A stretch of DNA of 64,000 bases from Halomicrobium salinisoli (GCF_020405185.1 NZ_CP084463.1:1922001-1986000); one strand, 5' to 3'; positions 8,938-18,120 are shown, counted from the stretch's first letter. A program made the numbers and translations. Notes: a model not told the origin generated them from the sequence alone.

Positions 8938-10068
8938 ATGGGCATCACGGAGACGGTTCACGACGGGCGGGGCGCGCTGACGGAGCGACCCGCCGCGGCG
9001 GTCGTCGGCGTGGTCGCCGGTTACCTGCTCCTGGACCTCCTCGTCAAGCTGGCGGGGACGTCCGTGTTCTTCATGGGTGTGAAGGTGATCGGCGGCTCGC
9101 TGACGATCAGCTCGCTCGCGGCGATGGCGCTCGACGGCCTGCTGGTCGGCCTGGCGGTCGGGCTGGCCGGCATCGGGCTGTCGATGACGTACAGCATCCT
9201 CGACTTCGCCAACTTCGCGCACGGCGACACGGTCACCGCCGGGGCGTTCGTCGGCTGGGTGGCCGCCTACGTCGCCGCCGGCCTCGGGACGGGCGCACCG
9301 CTGGCCGACCTGGTCATGTTCGACACGGGCCTGCAACTGAGCGTCGCGATGACGCCGCTGGCGGTCCTGCTCGGCCTGATCGTGGCCGCGGTCGGCACTG
9401 TGGCCGTCGTGCTGTTGATCGACCGCCTGGCCTACCGCCCGATGCGCGGCGCCGACTCCATCTCGCTGCTGATCGCCTCCATCGGCGTCGCGCTGGCGCT
9501 GCGATACGTCGTCGCCTTCCTCTTCGGCACGCAGTCGTCCGGGGTCTCCAGCAAGGGGTTCCAGCTGGTCCTCCTCGACCTCGCCGGCCAGCGGCCGGTC
9601 GCGCTCACCGACAACGAACTCGCGCTGCTCGTCGTCTCGGTGGCCCTCATGCTGGGCATCCACCTCCTGCTCCAGCGGACCAAGCTCGGCAAGGCGATGC
9701 GGGCCATGGCCGACAACGAGGACCTCGCGCGGGTGACGGGCATCCCGACCGAACGGGTCGTCCGGCTGACCTGGATTCTCGGAGGCGCGCTGGCCGGCGT
9801 CGGCGGTTACCTGCTCGTCCTCGAGAGCGGCACCATCTCCTTCAACTTCGGCTGGATCCTCCTGCTGCTGATCTTCGCCGCCGTGATCCTGGGCGGCATC
9901 GGCTCCATCTACGGCGCGATGGCCGGCGGCGTCGTCATCGGGCTCGTCGACAGCATGGCGCTGATCTGGCTGCCCTCCGGGCTGACCCGGGCGGCGGCGT
10001 TCTTCGCGCTGATCGTCGTCCTTCTAGTCCGTCCCGAGGGCATCTTCGGGGGGGTGACGACCGCATGA
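8938..10068 (+). CDS. livH: Branched-chain amino-acid ABC transporter permease LivH
   Basis: 376 residues, nearly all hydrophobic helices, with the LivH signature GIGLSMTYSILDFANFAHGD near residues 80-100 and the cytoplasmic EAA-like loop LGKAMRAMADNEDLARVTGI near residue 255. It pairs with LivM to form the membrane channel of a Leu/Ile/Val (or amide/urea-like) importer powered by LivG and LivF. The N-terminal ~50 residues are longer than in bacterial LivH. Its stop overlaps the livM start (ATGA), so the two are translationally coupled. Ligand range cannot be read from sequence. Confidence 0.93.
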   Translation: MGITETVHDGRGALTERPAAAVVGVVAGYLLLDLLVKLAGTSVFFMGVKVIGGSLTISSLAAMALDGLLVGLAVGLAGIGLSMTYSILDFANFAHGDTVTAGAFVGWVAAYVAAGLGTGAPLADLVMFDTGLQLSVAMTPLAVLLGLIVAAVGTVAVVLLIDRLAYRPMRGADSISLLIASIGVALALRYVVAFLFGTQSSGVSSKGFQLVLLDLAGQRPVALTDNELALLVVSVALMLGIHLLLQRTKLGKAMRAMADNEDLARVTGIPTERVVRLTWILGGALAGVGGYLLVLESGTISFNFGWILLLLIFAAVILGGIGSIYGAMAGGVVIGLVDSMALIWLPSGLTRAAAFFALIVVLLVRPEGIFGGVTTA

Positions 10069-11339
10069 GCGTGGCCTGGTCGGAGTGGACCGACGACCGC
10101 TCGGACCTCCAGCTGGTCGTCGGCTTCGTCGCGGCCGTCTGGCTCGGGATGGCGCTGTTCGCCGCGCTCGTGGGCGGCCCCGACTGGCCCAACCTCGCCG
10201 CGAACTTCGTCGGGCGGGTGACAATCCTGATCGGCGCGTACGCGCTGCTCACGCTGGCGCTGAACATCCAGTGGGGCTACACCGGGCTGTTCAACATCGG
10301 CGTCGCCGGCTTCATGGCCGTCGGCGCGTACACGACGGCCATCATGACGGCGCCGGTCGACCCCGGGACGGGCGGCGTCCCCGGCTTCGGCCTCCCGCTG
10401 TGGATCGGCCTGATCGGCGGCATGGTCGCCGCCGCGCTCGTCGGCGCGCTCGCCGCGCTGCCGGCGCTGCGACTGGAGGCTGACTACCTCGCCATCGTGA
10501 CGGTCGCCCTCTCCGAGATTATCCGGCTGTTCGTCAACTGGCAGGGCGTCCAGCGCGTCTCGGTGGCCGGCGTCGAGTTCGGCACCGGCGGCGGGACGGG
10601 CATCCGGTTCGCGGCGCCGAACGACGTCGTCCGCGGCCTCGTCCAGGGGCCGCTGAGCTTCCTCGTCGACGCGCTCGGCGCGCTCGGCGTCTCCGGCCCG
10701 AACGTCGTCACCATCGCGTACGGGCTCGCCCTGCTGGCCGTCGTGGCGGCGGTCTACTGGGTGCTGGACCGCCTGACCGCGTCGCCGTTCGGCCGCGTCC
10801 TCAAAGCCATCCGTGAGGACGAGACCGTCACGCAGGCGCTCGGCAAGGACACCCGCCTGTTCAAGATCAAGGCGTTCATGATCGGCTGCGCGCTGATGGG
10901 GCTGGCCGGCGTCCTCTTCCGCGGCCAGGGCGGCTACATCGCGCCCGGGCAGTTCCGGCCGATCATCACCTTCTACGTGTTCGCCGCGCTGATCATCGGC
11001 GGCTCGGGTTCGAACACCGGCAGCATCCTCGGGGCGGCCACGTTCACCGCCGTCCTCTTCTACTTCCCGGCCCGCCTCGGCGAGAACCTCCCGTACGCCG
11101 GCGCGAACGCGCCCGGGAACGTCGTCGACGCCCTCGCGCCGCTGTCCGCGCTGGACCTCGGACCGCTGCTGGCCTACGTCCTCTCGAACGTCAGCCTCCT
11201 CCGGTTCGTCGTCATCGGCGTCGTGATCGTGTGGGTCATGCAGAACCGGCCCGAGGGGCTGCTCGGCCACCGCGTCGAACCGGCCGCCAGCGTCGACCTG
11301 GACCGCGGCGCGGCGACCGGAGGTGACGACGATGAGTGA
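10065..11339 (+). CDS. livM: Branched-chain amino-acid ABC transporter permease LivM
   Basis: 424 residues with the LivM opening ALNIQWGYTGLFNIGVAGFM near residue 65, further helices, and the coupling loop FGRVLKAIREDETVTQALGK near residue 243 that docks on the ATPases. The family GGSGSNTGSILGA segment is near residue 310. Start ATG at 10065 overlaps the livH stop; an upstream extension of the frame lies inside livH and is not coding. The gene ends inside the livG start region. It forms the second half of the channel. Confidence 0.93.
   Translation: MSVAWSEWTDDRSDLQLVVGFVAAVWLGMALFAALVGGPDWPNLAANFVGRVTILIGAYALLTLALNIQWGYTGLFNIGVAGFMAVGAYTTAIMTAPVDPGTGGVPGFGLPLWIGLIGGMVAAALVGALAALPALRLEADYLAIVTVALSEIIRLFVNWQGVQRVSVAGVEFGTGGGTGIRFAAPNDVVRGLVQGPLSFLVDALGALGVSGPNVVTIAYGLALLAVVAAVYWVLDRLTASPFGRVLKAIREDETVTQALGKDTRLFKIKAFMIGCALMGLAGVLFRGQGGYIAPGQFRPIITFYVFAALIIGGSGSNTGSILGAATFTAVLFYFPARLGENLPYAGANAPGNVVDALAPLSALDLGPLLAYVLSNVSLLRFVVIGVVIVWVMQNRPEGLLGHRVEPAASVDLDRGAATGGDDDE
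11319..11326 (+). promoter_or_regulatory. Perfect Shine-Dalgarno sequence for livG
   Basis: ggaggtga, fully complementary to the 16S 3' end (visible here as aggaggtgatcc at 63299-63310), lies inside the last livM codons, five bases before ATG 11332. It decides the livG start against the GTG at 11323, which overlaps it. Confidence 0.75.
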
Positions 11340-12192
11340 CGCCGCTCCCGACGAGCGAGCGGCGGGTGCGACGGCCGCCGAGGCCGAGCGCGACGCCGCC
11401 GCCAGCGACGCGGGACCCGCCGGCGACGCGCTGCTGTCCGTCGAGGACCTCCGCAAGGAGTTCGGCGGCGTCACCGCCGTCGACGGCGCGACGTTCGACG
11501 TCGAGCGGGGCTCGCTGACCGGGCTGATCGGCCCCAACGGCGCCGGCAAGTCGACCACGTTCAACTGCATCACCGGCGTCCACGAGCCCACGAGCGGGGC
11601 CGTCCGCTTCGCCGGCGAGGACGTCACGGGCCTGTCGCCGAACGCCGTCGCGGACCGCGGGCTCGTCCGGACGTTCCAGATCGCCCGCGAGCTCTCGGAG
11701 ATGACCGTCCTCGAGAACGTCATGCTCGCCCCGCCGGACCAGGTCGGCGAGTCGGCGGCCCGGGCGGTGCTGCCGGGCCTGCGCGAGGAGGTCGAGCGCA
11801 CCGAGGCCGAGGTCCGCGACCGGGCCTGGGAGACCCTGGAGTTCTTCGAGATCGACCACCTGGCCCACGAGTACGCGGGCACCCTCTCGGGCGGCCAGCG
11901 GAAGCTGCTGGAGATGGCCCGCGTGCTGATGACCGAGCCCGAGATGGTCCTGCTGGACGAGCCGCTGGCCGGCGTCAACCCGACGCTGGAGGAGAAGCTG
12001 CTGGAGCGGGTCCACGAACTGCGCGAGGACGGGCTGACCTTCCTGCTCGTCGAACACGACATGGACGTGATCATGAACAACTGCGAACACATCGTCGTGA
12101 TGCACCAGGGCGAGGTCCTGGCGGAGGGCGACGCCGAGGCGATCAGGTCGAACGAGCGCGTCCTCGAGGCCTACCTGGGGGGAGAGGTATGA
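11332..12192 (+). CDS. livG: Branched-chain amino-acid ABC transporter ATP-binding protein LivG
   Basis: 286 residues from ATG 11332, eight bases inside livM and preceded by a perfect Shine-Dalgarno. Walker A is GPNGAGKST near residue 66, the ABC signature LSGGQRKLLEMARVL near 187 and Walker B MVLLDEPLAGVNP near 205, followed by the H-loop LLVEHDMDVI. The C-terminus HQGEVLAEGDAEAIRSNERV is typical for LivG. It hydrolyses ATP on the cytoplasmic side of LivHM as partner of LivF. An acidic N-terminal tail of ~35 residues is a haloarchaeal trait. Confidence 0.94.
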   Translation: MSDAAPDERAAGATAAEAERDAAASDAGPAGDALLSVEDLRKEFGGVTAVDGATFDVERGSLTGLIGPNGAGKSTTFNCITGVHEPTSGAVRFAGEDVTGLSPNAVADRGLVRTFQIARELSEMTVLENVMLAPPDQVGESAARAVLPGLREEVERTEAEVRDRAWETLEFFEIDHLAHEYAGTLSGGQRKLLEMARVLMTEPEMVLLDEPLAGVNPTLEEKLLERVHELREDGLTFLLVEHDMDVIMNNCEHIVVMHQGEVLAEGDAEAIRSNERVLEAYLGGEV

Positions 12193-12989
12193 GCGAACGC
12201 GCCGACGCGGCCGGTGACGCCGCCGCGGAGTCGACCGACGCGCGGGCGACCCTGTCGGCGGACGTCGACCTGCCGGATCCCGCCGAGAGCCTGCTTTCGG
12301 TCCGGGACCTCGACGCCGGCTACGGCGACCTGCAGGTGCTGGACGGCGTCGACCTCGACGTCGCCGACGGCGAGTACGTCACCATCGTCGGCCCCAACGG
12401 CGCCGGCAAGTCGACCGTCATGAAGTCCGTCTTCGGCCTGACGACGCACATGGGCGGCGAGGTGATCTTCGACGGCGAGGACATCGGCGGCCGCCGACCG
12501 GACGAGATCATCCACCAGGGCGTCGGCTACGTGCCCCAGACCGACAACGTGTTCTCGTCGCTGTCCGTCCGGGAGAACCTGGAGATGGGCGCGTACATCC
12601 TCGACGAGGTGCCGGAGGACCAGATCAGCGAGGTGTACGACCGGTTCCCGATTCTCGAGGAGCGGTCCGGGCAGAAGGCCGGGACGCTCTCGGGCGGCCA
12701 GCAGCAGATGCTCGCGATGGGCCGTGCGCTGATGCTCGACCCCGACCTGCTCCTGCTCGACGAGCCCTCCGCCGGTCTGGCGCCGGACCTCGTCGACGAG
12801 ATGTTCGACCGCATCGACGCCATCAACGACGCCGGGACGGCGGTCCTGATGGTCGAGCAGAACGCGAAGGAGGCGCTGCGCCGCTGCGACCGCGGCTACG
12901 TCCTCGTCCAGGGGCAGAACCGCTATCAGGACGAGGGGTCGACCCTCCTGGCCGACGAGGACGTCAGGCGGGAGTTCCTCGGCGGCTGA
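12189..12989 (+). CDS. livF: Branched-chain amino-acid ABC transporter ATP-binding protein LivF
   Basis: 266 residues, start overlapping the livG stop by four bases (ATGA). Walker A GPNGAGKSTVMKSVFGL is near residue 70, signature LSGGQQQMLAMGRAL near 168, Walker B LLLLDEPSAGLAP near 186, and the LivF-type YVPQTDNVFSSLSVRENL near 113. It is the second ATPase of the importer and the last gene of livHMGF. About 80 bases separate its stop from the convergent livK stop. Confidence 0.94.
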   Translation: MSERADAAGDAAAESTDARATLSADVDLPDPAESLLSVRDLDAGYGDLQVLDGVDLDVADGEYVTIVGPNGAGKSTVMKSVFGLTTHMGGEVIFDGEDIGGRRPDEIIHQGVGYVPQTDNVFSSLSVRENLEMGAYILDEVPEDQISEVYDRFPILEERSGQKAGTLSGGQQQMLAMGRALMLDPDLLLLDEPSAGLAPDLVDEMFDRIDAINDAGTAVLMVEQNAKEALRRCDRGYVLVQGQNRYQDEGSTLLADEDVRREFLGG

Positions 12990-13069
12990 TTCGAGAGGCG
13001 TCCGCGAACTGATTCTCCGAAGCGTTCGCGACCGACGTCAGCGGCCCAGTTCTCGACGGCCGCCGCCGT

Positions 13070-14437
13070 CTACCGGCTCATTGCCTGGTTGATCTCGGAC
13101 GTGTACGATGACTGCTGGGACTCGAAGGCGACCTGCGAGACGACCTCACCGCCGGCCTCCTCGAAGGCGTCGACGAACGCCTGCTGGAGCGCCTGGCCGT
13201 AGCTGTTGTTGAGATACAGCGTCGAGGCCGTCGTCGCGCCGATGTCCTCGTCGGCCAGCTGGGCCAGGACCTGACCCTGGAGCGCGTCGCTCGGGGGCGT
13301 CCGGTAGACGTAGTCGTCGTCCTCCAGATTCGTGATCGCCGGGGACGTCGAGGCCGGCGAGACGCCGACGACCTCGCTGGGGACGAAGACGTTCTGCGCG
13401 ACCTGGATGGTCGACTCGGAGGAGGCTGCGCCGGTGATCGACGGGTAGCCGTCGCTCACCAGGGAGTTGGCGGCGTCGATGGCCGGCTGGGCCTGGGACT
13501 GCGTGTCGGCCCGCTGGTAGTCGAACTCGAAGTCGACCTCGCCCTCGAGCTGGAGCGCCGGCAGGGTCGCCGCCTCCGCGATGGGCACGCCGAGGTTGCC
13601 CAGGTCGCCCGATTCCGGCTGGAGGACGCCGAAGCGGATCGTCCGGCCCGATTCGCTGCCGTCGCCCTGCGGCTCGGGCTGGGAGACGTCGTCGCTGCGG
13701 TCGAAGTCGACGGTGTCGGTGGTCTCGTAGCCCTCCTCGTTGAAGCCGAACACCTCGTAGGTGACCGCGCCGATGTCGCCGTTGTCGTCGAAGACGACGT
13801 TGCTGGAAGCGCCCTGGTACTCGACGTTCTCGCCGGCCGCGGCCGCCTCGACGGCCGCCGGCAGCTCGGAGGGCCCGAACGTCTCGCCGCCGGGGTTCGC
13901 GACGACGCGCATGTTGTCGCGGACGGCCTGGCCCTCGTTCTCGCCGGCCATCGCGTTGGCCAGGATCTGGACGGCCGTGGCGTCGTACGCCTGCGCGGTG
14001 AACACGCCCGGCTCGTCGTAGTCGAACTCGCTGGTGAACATCTCCGCGAACGCGTCGGCCCCCGGGCCGGACGCCGAGGGCGCCGTCCCGCGGACGTTGG
14101 ACATGTCGTTGCCGACGTCCTGCGGGAGTTCGCCGTCCTGCAGGCCGTCGGTCACCAGGATCTCCGCGTCGTCGTCGCCGTAGTCGGAGTAGTAGTCGCT
14201 GAACAGCTGGATGCCGCTCTGCGGGTACCCGACCACGACCATCACGTCCGGCGACCCGCCGTCGCCGTCGCCGGACGACGTGCCGGTCGTCTCGCCGTCG
14301 CCGTCGCCGTTACCGTCGCCGCCACCGGACTGCTCGGTCGTACAGCCGGCCAGGCCGGCGATGCCGGCTACGCCCAGTGCCCCGCTACGCTTCAGGAACC
14401 GTCGTCGACTGTCCGTGCGCATTGCTGGTCGAGCCAT
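13070..14437 (-). CDS. livK: ABC transporter substrate-binding lipoprotein LivK-like
   Basis: 455 residues, periplasmic-binding-protein type 1 fold of the LivK/AmiC family. The N-terminus has a twin-arginine motif SRRRFLK and a lipobox LAGC, so it should be exported folded and lipid-anchored, as usual in haloarchaea. A low-complexity Gly/Asp/Ser linker follows, then GRTIRFGVLQPESGDLGNLG in the second half. An AGGAGG sequence four bases before ATG 14437 supports this start over the Met at 14422. It converges on livHMGF and surely feeds it. The order is unusual: an N-terminal half precedes the usual family opening, so domain order looks permuted or the opening repeats. Confidence 0.85.
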   Translation of the reverse strand: MARPAMRTDSRRRFLKRSGALGVAGIAGLAGCTTEQSGGGDGNGDGDGETTGTSSGDGDGGSPDVMVVVGYPQSGIQLFSDYYSDYGDDDAEILVTDGLQDGELPQDVGNDMSNVRGTAPSASGPGADAFAEMFTSEFDYDEPGVFTAQAYDATAVQILANAMAGENEGQAVRDNMRVVANPGGETFGPSELPAAVEAAAAGENVEYQGASSNVVFDDNGDIGAVTYEVFGFNEEGYETTDTVDFDRSDDVSQPEPQGDGSESGRTIRFGVLQPESGDLGNLGVPIAEAATLPALQLEGEVDFEFDYQRADTQSQAQPAIDAANSLVSDGYPSITGAASSESTIQVAQNVFVPSEVVGVSPASTSPAITNLEDDDYVYRTPPSDALQGQVLAQLADEDIGATTASTLYLNNSYGQALQQAFVDAFEEAGGEVVSQVAFESQQSSYTSEINQAMSR

Positions 14438-14546
14438 TGATCCTCCTGATAGATATACGTTTTCCGATAGAGATCCGGGAAGCAGTGGGTAACGACCGGA
14501 AACCGCTCGATTTCCGAGCGTGCAGTAGTGGCAGAAAAAATACCTT

Positions 14547-15290
14547 TCAGGGCGCGAGTCTGTTCTTCCGGTTTTTCATGTGCTCGTCGTAGTACTCGAA
14601 GGTAATCGGACACCACTCCTCGGCGAGGTCGAGTATGTTTTCAGTCAGTTGACGTATCTCCCACTGCGCGTCTGCGGCCGCCCGCATGTCCGCGACGTGC
14701 ATCAGCATCCTGGCGTTCATCGACATGACCACGTTGACCTTCGTGCCGATGGGGAGGACGAACCGGGCGTCCTCGGGCGGCATGCCCAGTTCGAGCAGCT
14801 CCTGGTAGGACTCGACGGCGTCGGCGACGGCCTCGCTGAAGACCTCCTCGCGCTTCTCGGCGGTCTCCTCGCCGACGCGGCCGGTCTGCTGGTTGCGGCC
14901 GACCCAGTCCGGGTCCGTCGCCGAGGGCGGGGTCACGACCATCTCGCCCTCGCGGACGTCGTCGGGGTCGACGTCGTCGAAGGAGACGTAGCGCATGCTC
15001 TGGACGTCGAAGGAGACGTGGCGGTGCCGGGTGATCTGTGCCATGCAGGAGCGGCTGATCCCCTTCACCGCGACGGTGGCCTGCGGGTGCTCGAAGGGGC
15101 CGAAGTGACCGTGATCGAGGAGGTGGCCGATGAGCGTCTCCTTCCTGTCCTCGATGTCCTCGCCCTCGATCTCTTCCATCGTCTCCGCGAAGGACTGGTC
15201 GCCGACGAACGCCTCGCTGTAGTCGTTGCGTGCGGCCGTGCAGATGACTTGCTCGGGGTCCTCGGTGGCCTCCAGCAACTGGACTTCCAT
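14547..15290 (-). CDS. thyX: Flavin-dependent thymidylate synthase ThyX
   Basis: 247 residues with the ThyX signature RHR-x7-SMRY (RHRHVSFDVQSMRY, about residues 85-98), plus the upstream HGHFGPFEHP and the C-terminal ARMLMHVADMRAAADAQWEI. The enzyme makes dTMP from dUMP using methylenetetrahydrofolate and FAD/NADPH, replacing ThyA. It is transcribed alone, with no Shine-Dalgarno before its ATG, so it is probably leaderless. Its stop lies about 110 bases from the livK start. Confidence 0.96.
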   Translation of the reverse strand: MEVQLLEATEDPEQVICTAARNDYSEAFVGDQSFAETMEEIEGEDIEDRKETLIGHLLDHGHFGPFEHPQATVAVKGISRSCMAQITRHRHVSFDVQSMRYVSFDDVDPDDVREGEMVVTPPSATDPDWVGRNQQTGRVGEETAEKREEVFSEAVADAVESYQELLELGMPPEDARFVLPIGTKVNVVMSMNARMLMHVADMRAAADAQWEIRQLTENILDLAEEWCPITFEYYDEHMKNRKNRLAP

Positions 15291-15333
15291 ACCGGGTGCC
15301 TGACGCCGACGGCAATAACGCTTCTGACCGCGG

Positions 15334-15984
15334 TCAGAGCGACTGCCAGTCGCTGGGTTCGGCCGACAGACCCATGACCCGGGCCTCGCGCGCCCCGTCG
15401 TCCTCGCGGATCTCCACGAGGCCGTCGAAGGCCTGCTTGATGACCTGGAGGGTCTGGTCGTCGTGCGCGCCGGAGTCGATGGTGAACACGCCGACGTAGC
15501 CCGCTGAGTCCAGCCGCGAGGAGAGGATGTGACAGAGCTTGAAGACGGTCTTCTTGTCCGTGTAGGTCAGCATCGTCGACAGCGAGACGAGCGCGAGTCG
15601 CCCGCGGTCGCGACCGCCCTTGTGCAGCCCCTCCAGCGCTTTCGTGATGCCGATGCCGATGCCGGTCAGGTCGCCCGGCGAGGAGACGTGGTGGACGAAC
15701 GCGCCCGACTCGTCGCCGTCCATGCCGTCCCCGCGGCAGTCGACGACGCCGAGCTGGGACTCGCCCAGTTCCGGGACGTCCGTCCGGAACTCGTCGACGA
15801 CGGACGCCGCCTGGTCGTTGGTCGTGACGACCACGGCCCCCTCGCCGTCCCTCGCCCCCTCCTTCAGGACGTCGAACGCGATGGCCTCCTTGCCGCTCAT
15901 CGCGGGCCCCGCGATGAGCAGGCTGGTGCCGGGACGCACGCTCTCAAGCGCGTCGAACTCGAGTACGGTTGATAGGTCGTACAT
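15334..15984 (-). CDS. RecA/KaiC-like regulatory ATPase fold protein (HTR-like)
   Basis: 216 residues from MYDLSTVLEF; an alternative Met at 16014 would overlap the response-regulator gene by 17 bases. The P-loop position reads AGPAMSGKEAIAFDVL: GK is kept but the Ser/Thr that follows is Glu, so ATP hydrolysis may be lost. The rest is a RAD55/KaiC-like sheet (VVVTTNDQAASVVDEF, ALVSLSTMLTYTDKKTVF). Such proteins (often annotated DUF7504) sit beside response regulators in haloarchaea. It directly follows the HalX regulator gene with 13 bases between, so they form an operon and probably act in one signalling path. Confidence 0.8.
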   Translation of the reverse strand: MYDLSTVLEFDALESVRPGTSLLIAGPAMSGKEAIAFDVLKEGARDGEGAVVVTTNDQAASVVDEFRTDVPELGESQLGVVDCRGDGMDGDESGAFVHHVSSPGDLTGIGIGITKALEGLHKGGRDRGRLALVSLSTMLTYTDKKTVFKLCHILSSRLDSAGYVGVFTIDSGAHDDQTLQVIKQAFDGLVEIREDDGAREARVMGLSAEPSDWQSL

Positions 15985-15997
15985 GGTCTCTGAGAGG

Positions 15998-16582
15998 TCA
16001 GTTCCCGTCTCCATTGCCAAGTCCCCGCAGCGTCGCGATGAAGTCCTCGTCGTCCTCGATTCCACCCAGCGAACCCGACAGCTCGGCCTTCAGTTCGTCT
16101 ATCTCTCCTTTAAGCGCGTCGTATTCGTCGCTCTCGGCGAGTTCCGCGTTGCTCTTGGTCGCCTCCAGGGTCGCGCGCTTCTCGACCAGCGAGTAGTACT
16201 CCTGGAGGAGGGCGTCGTACTCGGATCGATCGATCAGGTTCTCGACGGTGTCGTGGAGCTGCTGGCTCCGGATGGGCTTCGAGAGGTAGGCGTCGAACCC
16301 CATCTCGAGGATGTCGAAGTCGGGTTCGACCGCCGTCACCATGGCCACCCGGCAGTCCAGATCGCGCTCTCGGATGCGCGCGAGTACCTCGTCCCCGGAG
16401 AGGCCGGGCATCATCCGGTCCAGGAGGACCACGTCGACGCTCTCGTCGAGCAGTTCCAGCCCTTCGTCGCCGTCGTGCGCCATCCGGACCTCGTAGCCGT
16501 CGCGCAGCCACAGCCGATACGTCTCGGCCACGTCCGGCTCGTCCTCGACGATGAGCACGACAGGTCGATCCGATTCGGACAT
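15998..16582 (-). CDS. Response regulator with HalX domain
   Basis: 194 residues. The receiver domain (1-120) has the acidic pocket EDE near 13-15, phospho-acceptor Asp55 in VVLLDRMMPGLSG and the conserved Lys102 in YLSKPI. Residues 125-185 are a HalX helical domain (coiled-coil-like EYYSLVEKRATLEATKSNAE), found only in halophilic archaea. There is no classic DNA-binding domain, so output is likely through protein contact. It is first gene of an operon with the RecA-like protein; no histidine kinase is nearby. Confidence 0.92.
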   Translation of the reverse strand: MSESDRPVVLIVEDEPDVAETYRLWLRDGYEVRMAHDGDEGLELLDESVDVVLLDRMMPGLSGDEVLARIRERDLDCRVAMVTAVEPDFDILEMGFDAYLSKPIRSQQLHDTVENLIDRSEYDALLQEYYSLVEKRATLEATKSNAELAESDEYDALKGEIDELKAELSGSLGGIEDDEDFIATLRGLGNGDGN

Positions 16583-16707
16583 CTATTCTCTATCCCCGAT
16601 TACTTGATCATGATACATAGCCCTGTGGGTCCGCCCAGCGAGCGATCGGGGGCGCGTGTGGCCCGGCAGCGACACGCACAAGCGGCCGCGCCGCGGACCC
16701 TCACAGC

Positions 16708-17283
16708 GTGATCCGGAACCTGGCGAGCGACCGAGAGGTGTTCACGAGCAACGTCTTCCTCGTCGAGGGCGAGCGCACGGCGCTGGTCGACGTCGGCAAC
16801 GACTTCGACGTCGTCGCGGCCGTCGAGGCGGCCGGCGCCGACCTCGACGTCGTCGTCCTGACGCACACTCACACCGACCACGTCGGCACCCTCGACGCGG
16901 TCAGGGCTGCGACGGACGCGCCCGTCCTCGGGTTCGACGCCGACTTCGGCGGCGTCGACGAGCGCCTCGGCGACGGCGAGACGGTCCTGATCGGCGACCA
17001 CGAGTACCGCGCGCTCCACACCCCGGGCCACAAGGACGACCACCTCTGCCTGTACGCCGCCGAGCCGGGGATCCTCTTCGCCGGGGACCTCGTGTTCGCG
17101 GGCGGGAGCTTCGGCCGGACCGACCTCGAAGAGGGGGACCGCGGCGTTCTGATCGACAGCATCTACCGCGTCAAGGAGGTCGTCGACGAGGACCTGGCCG
17201 AACTCCACGCCGGCCACGGACCGAGCGTCACGGAGGACGCCTACCGGCACGTGGAGATGGCCGGGCAGGCCGCCCGGATGTGA
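16708..17283 (+). CDS. MBL-fold metallo-hydrolase
   Basis: 191 residues with GTG start at 16708 (VIRNLASDREVFTSNVFLVE). The metallo-beta-lactamase signature HTHTDHVG is near residue 53, a second His in HTPGHKDDHLCLY near 107, Asp in FAGDLVF near 128 and the last ligand in HAGHGPSV near 170. The set matches a two-zinc glyoxalase II/lactonase-like hydrolase. Substrate unknown. It is divergent from the response regulator and convergent with the ATPase gene. Confidence 0.87.
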   Translation: MIRNLASDREVFTSNVFLVEGERTALVDVGNDFDVVAAVEAAGADLDVVVLTHTHTDHVGTLDAVRAATDAPVLGFDADFGGVDERLGDGETVLIGDHEYRALHTPGHKDDHLCLYAAEPGILFAGDLVFAGGSFGRTDLEEGDRGVLIDSIYRVKEVVDEDLAELHAGHGPSVTEDAYRHVEMAGQAARM

Positions 17284-17319
17284 GGCGAGGCGCCGGAACG
17301 GAAGTCAGAAGATCCGCGG

Positions 17320-18120
17320 TCAGAACGCCGCCGCCAGCAGCGCGTCGTAGGCGTGTTCGTACCGGTCCGCGACCGCGGCGGGGTCGGACCGCTCGTCGCC
17401 CGCCAGGGCCGGAAGCCCGACGTCCGCCTCGGCCTCGATCAGGTCGACGACGGCCCCGACGCGCTCCTCGCGGCGGCCGTCGATCGGGCTCGACGAGGCG
17501 ACCTGGCAGGCCTTCCAGTAGCGGTCGCCGTCGTAGATCCGCGCCTGCCCGGGCTCGACGACGGCGACGGCGTCCGGTTCGAGGTCCCGGAGCGGCCGGG
17601 CGACGTCGGAGTACGACTCCACCACGGCGCGGTTCTCGCCGGCGATCCGATCCGCGAGGTCCGCGAGCGCCGGCGCGTGGAGCCGCTCCATCAGGCCGTC
17701 GAACTCGGCGAGGTCGGTCACGGTCGTCGCCTCCGCGACGGGTAGGCGCTCGCGCAGGCTCTCCGGCAGGTCGACGGTGCCGTTGACGACGAGGGCGTCA
17801 CCGACACGGTCGGCCAGGAACTCGCGGTCCTCCTGACCGAGGACGCCCGTCGCGGGTCCCGCCGAGGGACGCCAGAGCCGGTGGACGGGGTTGATCGCCT
17901 CGGGTTCGAGGTCGGCGTCGGTCGCCTCCGCCAGGCGGGCCGCGTCCTTCCCGTACAGCCGGCCGTCGCGCGTCGCGCGCTCGTAGTCGTCGTGGTCGTG
18001 CCAGTAGTCGTTGCCCGCGCGGGGCTTGTAGCCGACCGCGCCGGTGTGCTCGACCAGCCCCGTCGCGAATGTGGTCTTGCCCGCGTCGACGCGGTCGGCG
18101 CCGGCGACGAGCAGTCGCAT
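17320..18120 (-). CDS. P-loop ATPase, haloarchaeal conserved
   Basis: 266 residues from MRLLVAGADRVDAGKTTFATGL, whose AxxxxxxGKTT is a Walker A like those of dethiobiotin synthetase and CobQ-type amidases (SIMIBI class). The rest has YKPRAGNDYWHDHDDYERAT and several DDL/DRIAGENRAVVESYSD segments but no decisive second motif. An upstream Met at 18201 adds Arg-rich junk and overlaps the next gene. The start overlaps the stop of the DUF5827 gene (ATGA), so the pair is coupled. Function unknown. Confidence 0.8.
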   Translation of the reverse strand: MRLLVAGADRVDAGKTTFATGLVEHTGAVGYKPRAGNDYWHDHDDYERATRDGRLYGKDAARLAEATDADLEPEAINPVHRLWRPSAGPATGVLGQEDREFLADRVGDALVVNGTVDLPESLRERLPVAEATTVTDLAEFDGLMERLHAPALADLADRIAGENRAVVESYSDVARPLRDLEPDAVAVVEPGQARIYDGDRYWKACQVASSSPIDGRREERVGAVVDLIEAEADVGLPALAGDERSDPAAVADRYEHAYDALLAAAF

